From: Hungatella sp. UBA5982 | Lineage (GTDB): Bacteria; Bacillota; Clostridia; Lachnospirales; Lachnospiraceae | Direction: 5' to 3' | Length of the DNA: 5,000 bases | Assembly (NCBI GenBank): GCA_002429965.1 | Contig: DJBG01000024.1 | Location: 1,910-6,909 of the forward strand | In this document: positions 1 to 5,000 of the stretch, piece by piece | How the letters are laid out: every line of letters starts with the position of its first letter | Position numbering within the stretch: the first letter of the stretch is position 1 | Made by a program: the position numbers and the translations under genes | Notes under the pieces: generated by a model | What the model was told of the DNA's origin: nothing | The model's input: only the letters and a program-made list of their open reading frames with translations | Databases searched by the model: none

Positions 1-1
1 A

Positions 2-250
2 CTTGCCACAACAGGTGGATTCTTAAAGAAGGGAAACTCTACATTAATGATCGGTACGGATGACGGACAGGTAGAAGAAGTCATCACACTGATTAAAGAT
101 ACCTGCGGAAAACGCCAAAAAATTACCTGCAATGTTCCGGCGCCAAATATCGCGTCTGTTTCAGCCGGATATATGATGATGCCGATGACAGTGGAACTTG
201 GCGGAGCTACTATATTTGTAACCGACGTAGAACGATTTGAGAAGATTTGA
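2..250 (+). CDS. darA: Cyclic-di-AMP receptor, P-II-like protein (DarA/PstA family), 3' part only
   Basis: The 82 C-terminal residues of a small P-II-like protein are visible; the first codon seen in frame is at position 2 and the stop is TGA at 248-250. Family members are about 109 residues, so roughly 27 N-terminal residues lie before the window. Recognisable family signatures are the LATTGGFLKKGNSTLMIG segment at visible residues 1-18, the helix EEVITLIKDTCGKR, and the C-terminal strand ELGGATIFV followed by DVERFEKI. These match the cyclic-di-AMP receptor family once called DUF970 (B. subtilis DarA/YaaQ, S. aureus PstA). Known for the family: a cytosolic trimer that binds c-di-AMP at subunit interfaces, with incompletely defined downstream partners. 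A hairpin at 258-286 follows directly, so this may be the last gene of an upstream unit. Family assignment is firm; the physiological role here is inferred. Confidence 0.9.
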   Translation, partial: LATTGGFLKKGNSTLMIGTDDGQVEEVITLIKDTCGKRQKITCNVPAPNIASVSAGYMMMPMTVELGGATIFVTDVERFEKI

Positions 251-257
251 GGAATCA

Positions 258-286
258 GAAAAGGGATTGCAAAGCAATCCCTTTTC
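258..286 (+). terminator. Perfect 13-bp hairpin between the P-II-like gene and cdd; probable weak terminator
   Basis: The left arm 258-270 pairs perfectly with the right arm 274-286 across a three-base AAA loop. The arms have an A-tract at the left foot and a TTTT tract at the right foot, the look of a Rho-independent terminator just 7 bases after the P-II-like stop codon. The T-run is only four long, lies inside the stem, and is followed by CGTAA rather than more T. Termination may therefore be incomplete, letting transcripts read into cdd. It could instead be an mRNA-stabilising or processing hairpin. Confidence 0.65.
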
Positions 287-305
287 GTAACTGCTGGAAT
301 GGATT

Positions 306-311
306 AGGAGG
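306..311 (+). promoter_or_regulatory. Ribosome binding site that sets the cdd start
   Basis: A consensus AGGAGG lies 7 bases before the TTG at 319. The in-frame GTG at 313 is only one base away and cannot use it. The only in-frame ATG upstream (247) overlaps the end of the preceding gene and would add a tail encoded by the hairpin. Confidence 0.8.
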
Positions 312-318
312 TGTGTCT

Positions 319-744
319 TTGGAATTGGATGAGATAACAACAAACATGCTGGTAGCAGAGGCTTATGAAGCTCAGAAGATGGCATACGTGCCTTATTCGG
401 ATTTTTGCGTGGGAGCGGCTCTGCTTGCAAAAAACGGAAAGGTCTACCGCGGATGCAACATTGAAAATGCATCCTTTACACCTACGAACTGTGCGGAGCG
501 TACCGCATTTTTCAAAGCGGTCTCAGAAGGAGTCACGGAATTTGATGCCATTGCCATCGTTGGGAATAAAAGGGGAGAAAAGGGAGGAATATGTGCTCCC
601 TGCGGAGTTTGCAGGCAGGTAATGGCGGAATTCTGCGACCCTGAGGAATTTAAGATCATTCTGGGAGCGGGAGAGGAAGCTTCCGTGTATACTTTAAAGG
701 AGCTGCTACCTTGGGGATTTACGAAAAAGAATTTAAATTCCTGA
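319..744 (+). CDS. cdd: Cytidine deaminase (probable TTG start)
   Basis: This is a zinc-dependent cytosolic enzyme that hydrolytically deaminates cytidine and deoxycytidine to uridine and deoxyuridine with release of ammonia. From the TTG start it is 141 residues, close to the 130-140 typical of the small tetrameric class. The ribose-binding stretch GCNIENAS is at residues 45-52 (N47, E49). The zinc motif CAE is at 58-60 (ligand C58, proton-shuttling E60). The PCGVC motif is at 94-98 (ligands C95 and C98). The C-terminal LLPWGF at 129-134 is the usual closing motif of the family. TTG at 319 is preferred because AGGAGG sits 7 bases upstream; an open frame reaching back to an ATG at 247 would run through the hairpin. 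The gene leads a cdd-pdp-deoC group and feeds deoxyuridine to the next enzyme. The stop codon TGA is followed by 49 bases before pdp. Function is certain from the motifs; the start is likely but inferred. Confidence 0.95.
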   Translation: MELDEITTNMLVAEAYEAQKMAYVPYSDFCVGAALLAKNGKVYRGCNIENASFTPTNCAERTAFFKAVSEGVTEFDAIAIVGNKRGEKGGICAPCGVCRQVMAEFCDPEEFKIILGAGEEASVYTLKELLPWGFTKKNLNS

Positions 745-751
745 TGAGGGA

Positions 752-778
752 TAAAAGGGGCAAGGATAAGTAAAAGGG
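752..778 (+). repeat. Short direct repeat in the cdd-pdp gap
   Basis: TAAAAGGG occurs at 752-759 and again at 771-778, 19 bases apart, in a purine-rich leader. The second copy runs into GGGAGG (776-781), the probable ribosome binding site of pdp. The first copy is an additional weak Shine-Dalgarno-like sequence. This may simply reflect purine-rich composition. Confidence 0.35.
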
Positions 779-793
779 AGGTTTTGGTGTGTC

Positions 794-2122
794 ATGAGGA
801 TGTATGATGTGATTGCAAAAAAGCGGAACGGAGAAACTCTGACAGAGGAAGAGATCCGCTTCATGATCAACGGCTACGTAAAGGGGGACATTCCTGATTA
901 CCAGATGTCTGCCATGCTGATGGCCATTTACTTTAGAGGGATGAGTGATGAGGAAACAGCCATTCTGACAAATGCGGTGGCTCATTCCGGCGATATGGTA
1001 GACTTATCTCCGATCCAGGGAGTGAAAGTAGATAAGCACTCCACCGGAGGCGTGGGAGATAAGACGACTCTGGTGGTGGCGCCTATTGTAGCCGCCTGCG
1101 GAGTCAAGGTTGCGAAGATGTCGGGCCGCGGTCTGGGCCATACAGGAGGAACCGTTGACAAAATGGAATCCATACCCGGTATGCGGACCAGCCTGACAGA
1201 GGAAGAGTTCTTCCAAGTGGTCAATACCACCGGCCTTTCCGTTATCGGTCAGTCCGGAAATCTGGCTCCTGCAGATAAAAAGCTTTATGCTCTTCGGGAT
1301 GTGACTGCAACTGTGGACAGCATTCCCTTAATTGCCGCTTCGATTATGAGTAAAAAACTGGCAGCAGGTAATGACTGCATTCTTTTGGATGTTAAAACCG
1401 GCAGCGGAGCATTTATGAAGACCCTGGAAGATTCCATCACCCTGGCGGAGAAGATGGTGGCGATTGGCGAACATGCAGGAAAGAGGACCATGGCTCTCAT
1501 AACCAACATGGATATTCCTCTGGGAAGCTTAATCGGCAACAGCCTGGAAGTTATTGAGGCAGTGGAAACCCTCCGCGGTAAAGGGCCTGAGGACTTGAAG
1601 ACGGTTTGCTTAAGCCTGGCTGCCGGTATGCTCTATCTGGCAGGTAAGGGCAGTATGGAGGAATGCCGGGCGCTGGCGGAAGGAGCCATTGCCGACGGAA
1701 GCGCGTTGGCACGGCTTATTGCCATGGTAGAAGCCCAGGGAGGCGACCCTTCAGTGATTAAGGACACCTCGCTTTTTGCCGCAGCAGCCTTTGAAAGGAA
1801 AGTGAAGGCATTAAAGAGCGGTTATATCACCCATATGAACACAGAGCAATGCGGGATCGCTTCCTCGCTTCTAGGAGCCGGAAGAGTTACCAAGGAGAGC
1901 GTGATCGATTACACGGCTGGAATCGCTCTTAAGAAAAAGGTAGGTCAGAAGGTGGAAGAGGGAGAGACCATTGCCGTCCTGTATTCTTCAAAGGAAGAGC
2001 TGTTTGCGGCTTCTGAGAAGGAATTTTTAAAGGCAGTCACCATCAGCGGACAACAGCCGGCGGCAGAGCCGCTGATTTATGCCAGCGTTACCAAAGAAGG
2101 CGTAAAGCGTCTGACAGAATAG
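794..2122 (+). CDS. pdp: Pyrimidine-nucleoside phosphorylase
   Basis: This enzyme reversibly phosphorolyses uridine, deoxyuridine and thymidine to free base and (deoxy)ribose-1-phosphate. It is 442 residues, close to the 433 or so of Bacillus enzymes, and the MRMYDVI start aligns with the family's MRMVDLI. The N-terminal helical domain (about 1-65) carries GDIPDYQMSA at 31-40. The phosphate-binding loop KHSTGGVGDKTT is at 81-92 (K81, S83, T92), followed by KMSGRGLGHTGGT at 108-120 (S110, T120). The base-binding residues of the thymidine/pyrimidine phosphorylase family are present as R168 (in LYALRDVT), S183 and K187 (in SIMSKK). The C-terminal PYNP_C-type domain spans about 342-410. GGGAGG at 776-781 is the likely ribosome binding site; its 12-base spacing is somewhat long, but no other in-frame start fits better. 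The gene lies between cdd and deoC, matching sequential steps. Gram-positive enzymes of this kind usually accept both uridine and thymidine, so I prefer Pdp over DeoA; sequence alone does not settle specificity. Confidence 0.96.
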   Translation: MRMYDVIAKKRNGETLTEEEIRFMINGYVKGDIPDYQMSAMLMAIYFRGMSDEETAILTNAVAHSGDMVDLSPIQGVKVDKHSTGGVGDKTTLVVAPIVAACGVKVAKMSGRGLGHTGGTVDKMESIPGMRTSLTEEEFFQVVNTTGLSVIGQSGNLAPADKKLYALRDVTATVDSIPLIAASIMSKKLAAGNDCILLDVKTGSGAFMKTLEDSITLAEKMVAIGEHAGKRTMALITNMDIPLGSLIGNSLEVIEAVETLRGKGPEDLKTVCLSLAAGMLYLAGKGSMEECRALAEGAIADGSALARLIAMVEAQGGDPSVIKDTSLFAAAAFERKVKALKSGYITHMNTEQCGIASSLLGAGRVTKESVIDYTAGIALKKKVGQKVEEGETIAVLYSSKEELFAASEKEFLKAVTISGQQPAAEPLIYASVTKEGVKRLTE

Positions 2123-2140
2123 AAAGGAAGGAAAAAAATA

Positions 2141-2809
2141 ATGACAGATTTAGAAATGTTAAGATACGTAGACCACACTCAGTTAAAGGCGATTGCCACA
2201 TGGGAGGATATCGAGGAGCTCTGTAAGGAAGCTGTGGAATATAAAACTGCTTCCGTGTGCATCCCTCCCTGCTATATCAGCCGGGTACATGAAAAATTCC
2301 CGGGCCTTAATATCTGTACCGTAGTCGGATTTCCTCTGGGCTACAGCGTAACCGAATCAAAGGTCCTTGAGACGAAGAAAGCCATTGAAGACGGAGCCTC
2401 TGAAGTGGATATGGTAGTGAATATCAGTGATGTGAAAAATGGAGACTATGACAAAGTAGAAAAGGAAATCGCAGAACTGAAAAAAGCTGCCGGCGAAAAC
2501 ATCTTAAAGGTCATCATTGAGGCTTGTTATCTGACGGAAGAAGAGAAAATTGCCATGTGCAAGGCAGTTACGGCAGCCGGAGCCGATTATATCAAGACCT
2601 CCACCGGATTTGGAACCGGCGGAGCGACTCTGGAGGATATTGAGTTATTTAAAAATCACATTGGTCCAGATGTAAAGATAAAGGCAGCCGGCGGGGTCAG
2701 AACCCTGGAAGATTTAAGGGCTTACATTGAAGCCGGATGCAGCCGTGTGGGCGCCAGTGCAGCTGTCAAGCTGGCGGCGCAGAAAGAGAATGCTGTTTCC
2801 GGGAAATAA
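2141..2809 (+). CDS. deoC: Deoxyribose-phosphate aldolase
   Basis: This class I (Schiff-base) aldolase cleaves 2-deoxyribose-5-phosphate to acetaldehyde and glyceraldehyde-3-phosphate, moving deoxynucleoside sugar into glycolysis. It is 222 residues, the usual length for the Gram-positive form, and should fold as a single TIM barrel. The start YVDHTQLK (9-16) matches the family's IDHTLLK motif. Catalytic residues are visible: D90 in EVDMVVN, the Schiff-base lysine K152 in DYIKTSTGF, and the second lysine K181 in KIKAAGGVR. The phosphate-binding end is around SRVGAS (201-206), and VVGFPLG is at 61-67. The ribosome binding site GGAAGG (2126-2131) is 9 bases before the ATG. Only 18 bases separate it from pdp, so co-transcription is very likely. 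It supplies the final step for deoxyribose-1-phosphate made by Pdp; the connecting phosphopentomutase is not in this window. A terminator at 2892-2951 ends the unit. Confidence 0.97.
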   Translation: MTDLEMLRYVDHTQLKAIATWEDIEELCKEAVEYKTASVCIPPCYISRVHEKFPGLNICTVVGFPLGYSVTESKVLETKKAIEDGASEVDMVVNISDVKNGDYDKVEKEIAELKKAAGENILKVIIEACYLTEEEKIAMCKAVTAAGADYIKTSTGFGTGGATLEDIELFKNHIGPDVKIKAAGGVRTLEDLRAYIEAGCSRVGASAAVKLAAQKENAVSGK

Positions 2810-2848
2810 TATCTATTATCAGAACTTGCAAAGTAACCCTTCCATCCG

Positions 2849-2879
2849 ATTATCGAAAGTGTTCTTTACTTATGATAAT
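2849..2879 (+). other. AT-rich imperfect hairpin upstream of the deoC terminator
   Basis: ATTATC (2849-2854) pairs with GATAAT (2874-2879). Inside this, a G-T wobble, one mismatch and AAGT/ACTT (2857-2860 with 2868-2871) close a 7-base loop. The helix is weak and has no T-run, so it is unlikely to be the main terminator. It could help protect the 3' end of the deoC message or be chance. Confidence 0.3.
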
Positions 2880-2891
2880 ATATAAATTCAG

Positions 2892-2951
2892 CGCTCCAAA
2901 AGAGACTCTTTTATAAGTGTCTGCCTTTTGGAGCGATTTTGCTTCTTTTTT
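2892..2951 (+). terminator. Intrinsic terminator of the cdd-pdp-deoC unit
   Basis: CGCTCCAAAAG at 2892-2902 pairs perfectly with 2925-2935. After a two-base bulge (2923-2924), AGAC at 2903-2906 pairs with GTCT at 2919-2922, leaving a loop of about 12 bases. T-rich sequence follows: TTTT at 2937-2940 and a six-T run at 2946-2951. It lies 82 bases after the deoC stop and upstream of the CarD promoter, separating the two units. Confidence 0.88.
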
Positions 2952-2966
2952 ATACAATTTCCACAA

Positions 2967-2982
2967 ATGACAGTAAAGTCAT
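2967..2982. repeat. Short inverted repeat upstream of the CarD-family promoter
   Basis: ATGAC (2967-2971) and GTCAT (2978-2982) form a 5-bp inverted repeat with a 6-base spacer. A second near-palindrome, ATTTTC-AC-GAAAAT, lies at 2991-3004. Both are upstream of the candidate -35 element, where an activator or repressor could bind. Repeats this short can occur by chance in AT-rich DNA. Confidence 0.3.
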
Positions 2983-3024
2983 ATCTGGCTATTTTCACGA
3001 AAATGTTTTAATATACAAAAAACA

Positions 3025-3054
3025 CTGACAAACATGCCTATAAAGTGTTAAACT
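3025..3054 (+). promoter_or_regulatory. Candidate sigma-A-type promoter for the CarD-family gene
   Basis: CTGACA at 3025-3030 matches TTGACA at five of six positions. An 18-base spacer leads to TAAACT at 3049-3054, which is preceded by TG at 3046-3047 in the extended -10 position. Transcription would start near 3061, leaving a leader of about 50 bases. An alternative -10, TATAAA at 3039-3044, is a better hexamer but has no good -35 at normal spacing. Confidence 0.45.
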
Positions 3055-3099
3055 TAAGATATAGAGTAATTTTATGTATCAACGTGTTGGCATTCAGGC

Positions 3100-3105
3100 A
3101 GGAGG
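3100..3105 (+). promoter_or_regulatory. Ribosome binding site that sets the CarD-family start
   Basis: A consensus AGGAGG lies 7 bases before ATG 3113. The upstream in-frame ATG at 3074 has no Shine-Dalgarno sequence in front of it and would add 13 residues ahead of the conserved MFQVNDLVVF start. Confidence 0.88.
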
Positions 3106-3112
3106 TATTATT

Positions 3113-3619
3113 ATGTTTCAGGTAAATGATCTAGTAGTATTCGGAACCCATGGAATATGCAGGGTGGAGACGATAGGAAGACTCAATATGTCCTCAGCAG
3201 ATGAGGACCGCCTTTACTATACGCTAAGGCCTCTTTATGAGGTGCAGCATTGTGTTGTTTACACGCCTGTAGACAATTTAAAAGCGCCCGTGAGAGCTGC
3301 ATCTACCAGGGAAGAAGCCATAGAACTGATTAACCAGATTCCTGATACTCCGACCATGTGGGTGTTTGATGAAAGACAGCGGGAAGGGATCTATAAGGAC
3401 ATCATGATGAAAAATGAGTGCACAGGCTGGCTTCAGATTATCAAGACACTTTATTTAAAGAAACTTAAAGCGGCGGCAGATGACAAGAAATGTACGGCAA
3501 AGGATGAATCTTATTTTAAGATGGCGGAAGACTTACTTTACTGTGAACTTGCGGCAGCTTTAGAAATGGAACCGACCGTGGTGAAAGACATGGTGGTGAC
3601 GCGTGTGACGGCTGAGTAA
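3113..3619 (+). CDS. CarD-family transcriptional regulator (RNA polymerase-binding)
   Basis: From ATG 3113 the protein has 168 residues, typical of stand-alone CarD/CdnL proteins. The N-terminal Tudor-like RNA-polymerase-interaction domain spans about residues 1-60, with VNDLVVFGTHGICRVETIG at 4-22, YYTLRPLYE at 35-43 and the VYTPVDN strand at 49-55. The rest is a helical domain with the family pattern near the C terminus (AEDLLYCELAAALEM, 138-152). W83 in TMWVFDERQR sits where M. tuberculosis CarD has the tryptophan that wedges into the upstream edge of the transcription bubble. That equivalence is my alignment by eye. Known for the family: it binds the polymerase beta subunit and alters open-complex stability at many promoters, without classical operator recognition. 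The gene stands alone with its own candidate promoter and terminator, so a role in controlling the neighbouring deo genes is not implied. The specific target genes are unknown. Confidence 0.9.
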   Translation: MFQVNDLVVFGTHGICRVETIGRLNMSSADEDRLYYTLRPLYEVQHCVVYTPVDNLKAPVRAASTREEAIELINQIPDTPTMWVFDERQREGIYKDIMMKNECTGWLQIIKTLYLKKLKAAADDKKCTAKDESYFKMAEDLLYCELAAALEMEPTVVKDMVVTRVTAE

Positions 3620-3683
3620 TTAGTAATGGGATCCGAAAAATCTGATCCGGTCCGGAAGCCATAAATCATTTGGAATTGTTGCA

Positions 3684-3727
3684 AAAAAATGCGCCTTGGT
3701 CGTGGTACAAACCAAAGCGCATTTTTT
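3684..3727. terminator. Bidirectional intrinsic terminator between convergent genes
   Basis: Arms 3684-3700 and 3711-3727 are 17 bases long and pair at 16 positions around a 10-base loop, with A-tracts and T-tracts at the foot on both strands. The single non-match (C3695 with A3716) is a C-A mismatch in plus-strand RNA but becomes a G-U wobble in minus-strand RNA. The helix is therefore unbroken for the minus-strand DUF1846 transcript, whose stop codon is only 5 bases away. It also serves the CarD gene, whose stop is 64 bases upstream. Confidence 0.9.
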
Positions 3728-3732
3728 GTATC

Positions 3733-5000
3733 TTAATGATAAATTTTCTTCTCTTCATAAATGGGCTCACAGGTAAGGTTTACGCCCAATTTCTTAAATA
3801 TCTTAACATCCACATCGGAAAGCAGTACAGAAGTATGGGCATCGCAGCCCTTTAATTTCGGAAGCTGCTCCAGTGCGATCTGAGCATTGGGATCGGTCGC
3901 AGCACTGGCGGACAGCGCAATTAAAACCTCATCCGTATGAAGCCTGGGATTTTTGCTGCCCAGATAGTTGATCTTTAATTTCTGAATCGGTTCAATAGCA
4001 GACGGAGAGATCAGATGGATGTCATGAGGAATATTTCCTAAAACCTTGACCGTATTTAACAAAAGGGCAGCAGATGCACCTAATAAGTTGGTAGTCTTTC
4101 CAGTGACAATGGTTCCATTGTCTAATTCAAGTGCAGCAGCCGGAGAGCCTTTTATTTCGGCAAGATTTTTGGCGGCATTCACGACCTTTCTCATGTCAGT
4201 GGTTATCTTTGCCTGCTTCATAAGAAGCTCAATTTTATAGACTTCATCTTTGGAACCCATGTCCCTTGCCAGCCGGGAAAGGGCCTGGTAATAACGTCTT
4301 ATGATTTCCTGCATGGAAGCCTCCCTGCAAACCTCATCATCCACTACACAGAAACCAACCATATTAACGCCCATATCGGTTGGTGATTTATAAGGACATT
4401 CCCCGTAGATTCCCTCAAAGATAGCGCTTAATACAGGAAAGATCTCTACATCACGGTTGTAATTAACGGTGGTCTTTCCATAGGCCTCTAAGTGAAACGG
4501 ATCGATCATATTCACATCGTTTAAATCTGCGGTTGCGGCCTCGTAGGCTAAATTTACCGGATGCTTTAATGGGATGTTCCAGATAGGGAATGTCTCAAAT
4601 TTCGCATATCCGGCCTTGATTCCCCGCTTGTTTTCATGGTAAAGCTGGGATAAGCAGGTTGCCATCTTTCCACTGCCGGGCCCCGGAGCCGTAATGATAA
4701 CAAGGGGCATTTTGGTTTCTATATAATCATTTCTGCCATATCCTTCGTCGCTGACAATGAGAGAAACATTGCTTGGATAACCGTCAATGATATAGTGGCG
4801 GTATACCTTAATTCCCATTTTTTCCAGCTTGCTTTTAAATAAGTCAGCCGCTTTCTGTCCAGAATATTGTGTGATAACAACGCTTCCCACATAAAGCCCC
4901 TTATCCGTAAAAGACTGGATCAGCCGTAAGACGTCCACATCATAAGTGATGCCAAGATCATGGCGGATTTTATTCTTCTCAATATCTGCAGCGTTGATGG
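3733..5000 (-). CDS. UPF0371/DUF1846 family protein, 5' end beyond the window
   Basis: The frame runs from the right edge (first complete codon 4998-4996) to TAA at 3733-3735, giving 421 visible residues. Family members are about 500 residues, so roughly 80 N-terminal residues are missing. The GTG at 4938 is internal: the upstream codons, still open, encode INAADIEKNKIRHDLGITYD, which matches the conserved DUF1846 segment preceding DVLRLI. A P-loop-like APGPGSGKM lies at visible residues 104-112 (bases 4663-4689). It resembles Walker A but has Met where Ser/Thr normally follows the Lys. Other conserved-looking stretches are KTTVNYNRDVEIFP, SPTDMGVNMVGF, TGKTTNLLGASAA and, near the C terminus, HTSVLLSDVD. 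No signal peptide or membrane segment is seen in the visible part, so it is probably cytosolic. I know of no firmly established biochemical function for the family. The gene is convergent with the CarD gene and shares its terminator. Confidence 0.9.
   Translation of the reverse strand, partial: INAADIEKNKIRHDLGITYDVDVLRLIQSFTDKGLYVGSVVITQYSGQKAADLFKSKLEKMGIKVYRHYIIDGYPSNVSLIVSDEGYGRNDYIETKMPLVIITAPGPGSGKMATCLSQLYHENKRGIKAGYAKFETFPIWNIPLKHPVNLAYEAATADLNDVNMIDPFHLEAYGKTTVNYNRDVEIFPVLSAIFEGIYGECPYKSPTDMGVNMVGFCVVDDEVCREASMQEIIRRYYQALSRLARDMGSKDEVYKIELLMKQAKITTDMRKVVNAAKNLAEIKGSPAAALELDNGTIVTGKTTNLLGASAALLLNTVKVLGNIPHDIHLISPSAIEPIQKLKINYLGSKNPRLHTDEVLIALSASAATDPNAQIALEQLPKLKGCDAHTSVLLSDVDVKIFKKLGVNLTCEPIYEEKKIYH

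Larger units (their letters stand above)
2810..3112. other. Intergenic region between deoC and the CarD-family gene
   Basis: No coding sequence is supported in these 303 bases. They hold an AT-rich weak hairpin (2849-2879), the deoC terminator (2892-2951), two short inverted repeats (2967-2982 and 2991-3004), a candidate promoter (3025-3054) and the CarD ribosome binding site (3100-3105). Confidence 0.8.

Noticed and set aside
247..318. N-terminal extension of cytidine deaminase from ATG 247
   Set aside because: It would be translated through the 258-286 hairpin, has no ribosome binding site, and extends beyond the normal family N terminus. TTG 319 has a consensus site 7 bases upstream.
719..985. 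88-codon minus-strand open frame over the cdd-pdp junction
   Set aside because: It is antisense to the cdd end and the pdp start, has no recognisable domain, and its composition is explained by the coding strand.
2826..2853. Promoter-like TTGCAA plus GATTAT downstream of deoC
   Set aside because: Both hexamers match at only four of six positions, and any transcript would hit the 2892-2951 terminator almost at once. I see no reason to call a small RNA.
3074..3112. N-terminal extension of the CarD-family protein from ATG 3074
   Set aside because: There is no Shine-Dalgarno sequence before 3074, while AGGAGG is ideally placed for ATG 3113, where the conserved domain begins.
3670..3855. 61-codon plus-strand open frame beginning in the shared terminator
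   Set aside because: It starts at the foot of the terminator hairpin and runs antisense over the 3' end of the well-supported DUF1846 gene, with no ribosome binding site. It is a shadow frame.
4046..4240. 64-codon plus-strand open frame
   Set aside because: It lies wholly antisense within the DUF1846 gene, shows no Shine-Dalgarno sequence, and has no recognisable domain.
4936..4938. GTG 4938 as start of the DUF1846 gene
   Set aside because: The frame stays open to the window edge and the upstream codons encode conserved family sequence, so this is an internal valine and the gene is cut by the window.

Overview
The window reads as ordinary chromosome from a low-to-mid-GC Firmicute, most likely a Clostridia/Lachnospiraceae-type anaerobe. 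This rests on strong AGGAGG-type ribosome binding sites, A/T-flanked intrinsic terminators, a short CarD-family regulator, a UPF0371/DUF1846 protein and a c-di-AMP-receptor P-II-like protein. The assignment is an impression from protein content, not a database match.

Layout, left to right. Bases 2-250 (+) are the 3' end of a cyclic-di-AMP receptor P-II-like protein (DarA/PstA family). A 13-bp perfect hairpin (258-286) follows. Next comes a tight same-strand trio: cdd (319-744, cytidine deaminase, probable TTG start), pdp (794-2122, pyrimidine-nucleoside phosphorylase) and deoC (2141-2809, deoxyribose-phosphate aldolase). The gaps are 49 and 18 bases. A strong intrinsic terminator (2892-2951) closes this group. 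After an AT-rich promoter-bearing gap comes a stand-alone CarD-family RNA-polymerase-binding regulator (3113-3619, +). It converges on a UPF0371/DUF1846 gene (3733-5000, -) whose 5' end lies beyond the window. The two genes share a bidirectional terminator hairpin at 3684-3727.

How the genes work together: cdd, pdp and deoC form a pyrimidine (deoxy)nucleoside salvage and catabolism pathway. Cdd turns (deoxy)cytidine into (deoxy)uridine. Pdp splits (deoxy)uridine or thymidine with phosphate into base and (deoxy)ribose-1-phosphate. After isomerisation by a phosphopentomutase not encoded here, DeoC cleaves deoxyribose-5-phosphate to acetaldehyde and glyceraldehyde-3-phosphate. No nucleoside transporter, phosphopentomutase or DeoR-type regulator is seen. 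The P-II-like protein, CarD and DUF1846 genes have no evident link to this pathway.

I found no mobile element, CRISPR array, tRNA/rRNA or defence system, and no convincing undescribed multi-gene system. The least-understood parts are the DUF1846 protein with its P-loop-like motif, the CarD-type regulator with its own promoter region, and the hairpin between the P-II-like gene and cdd.
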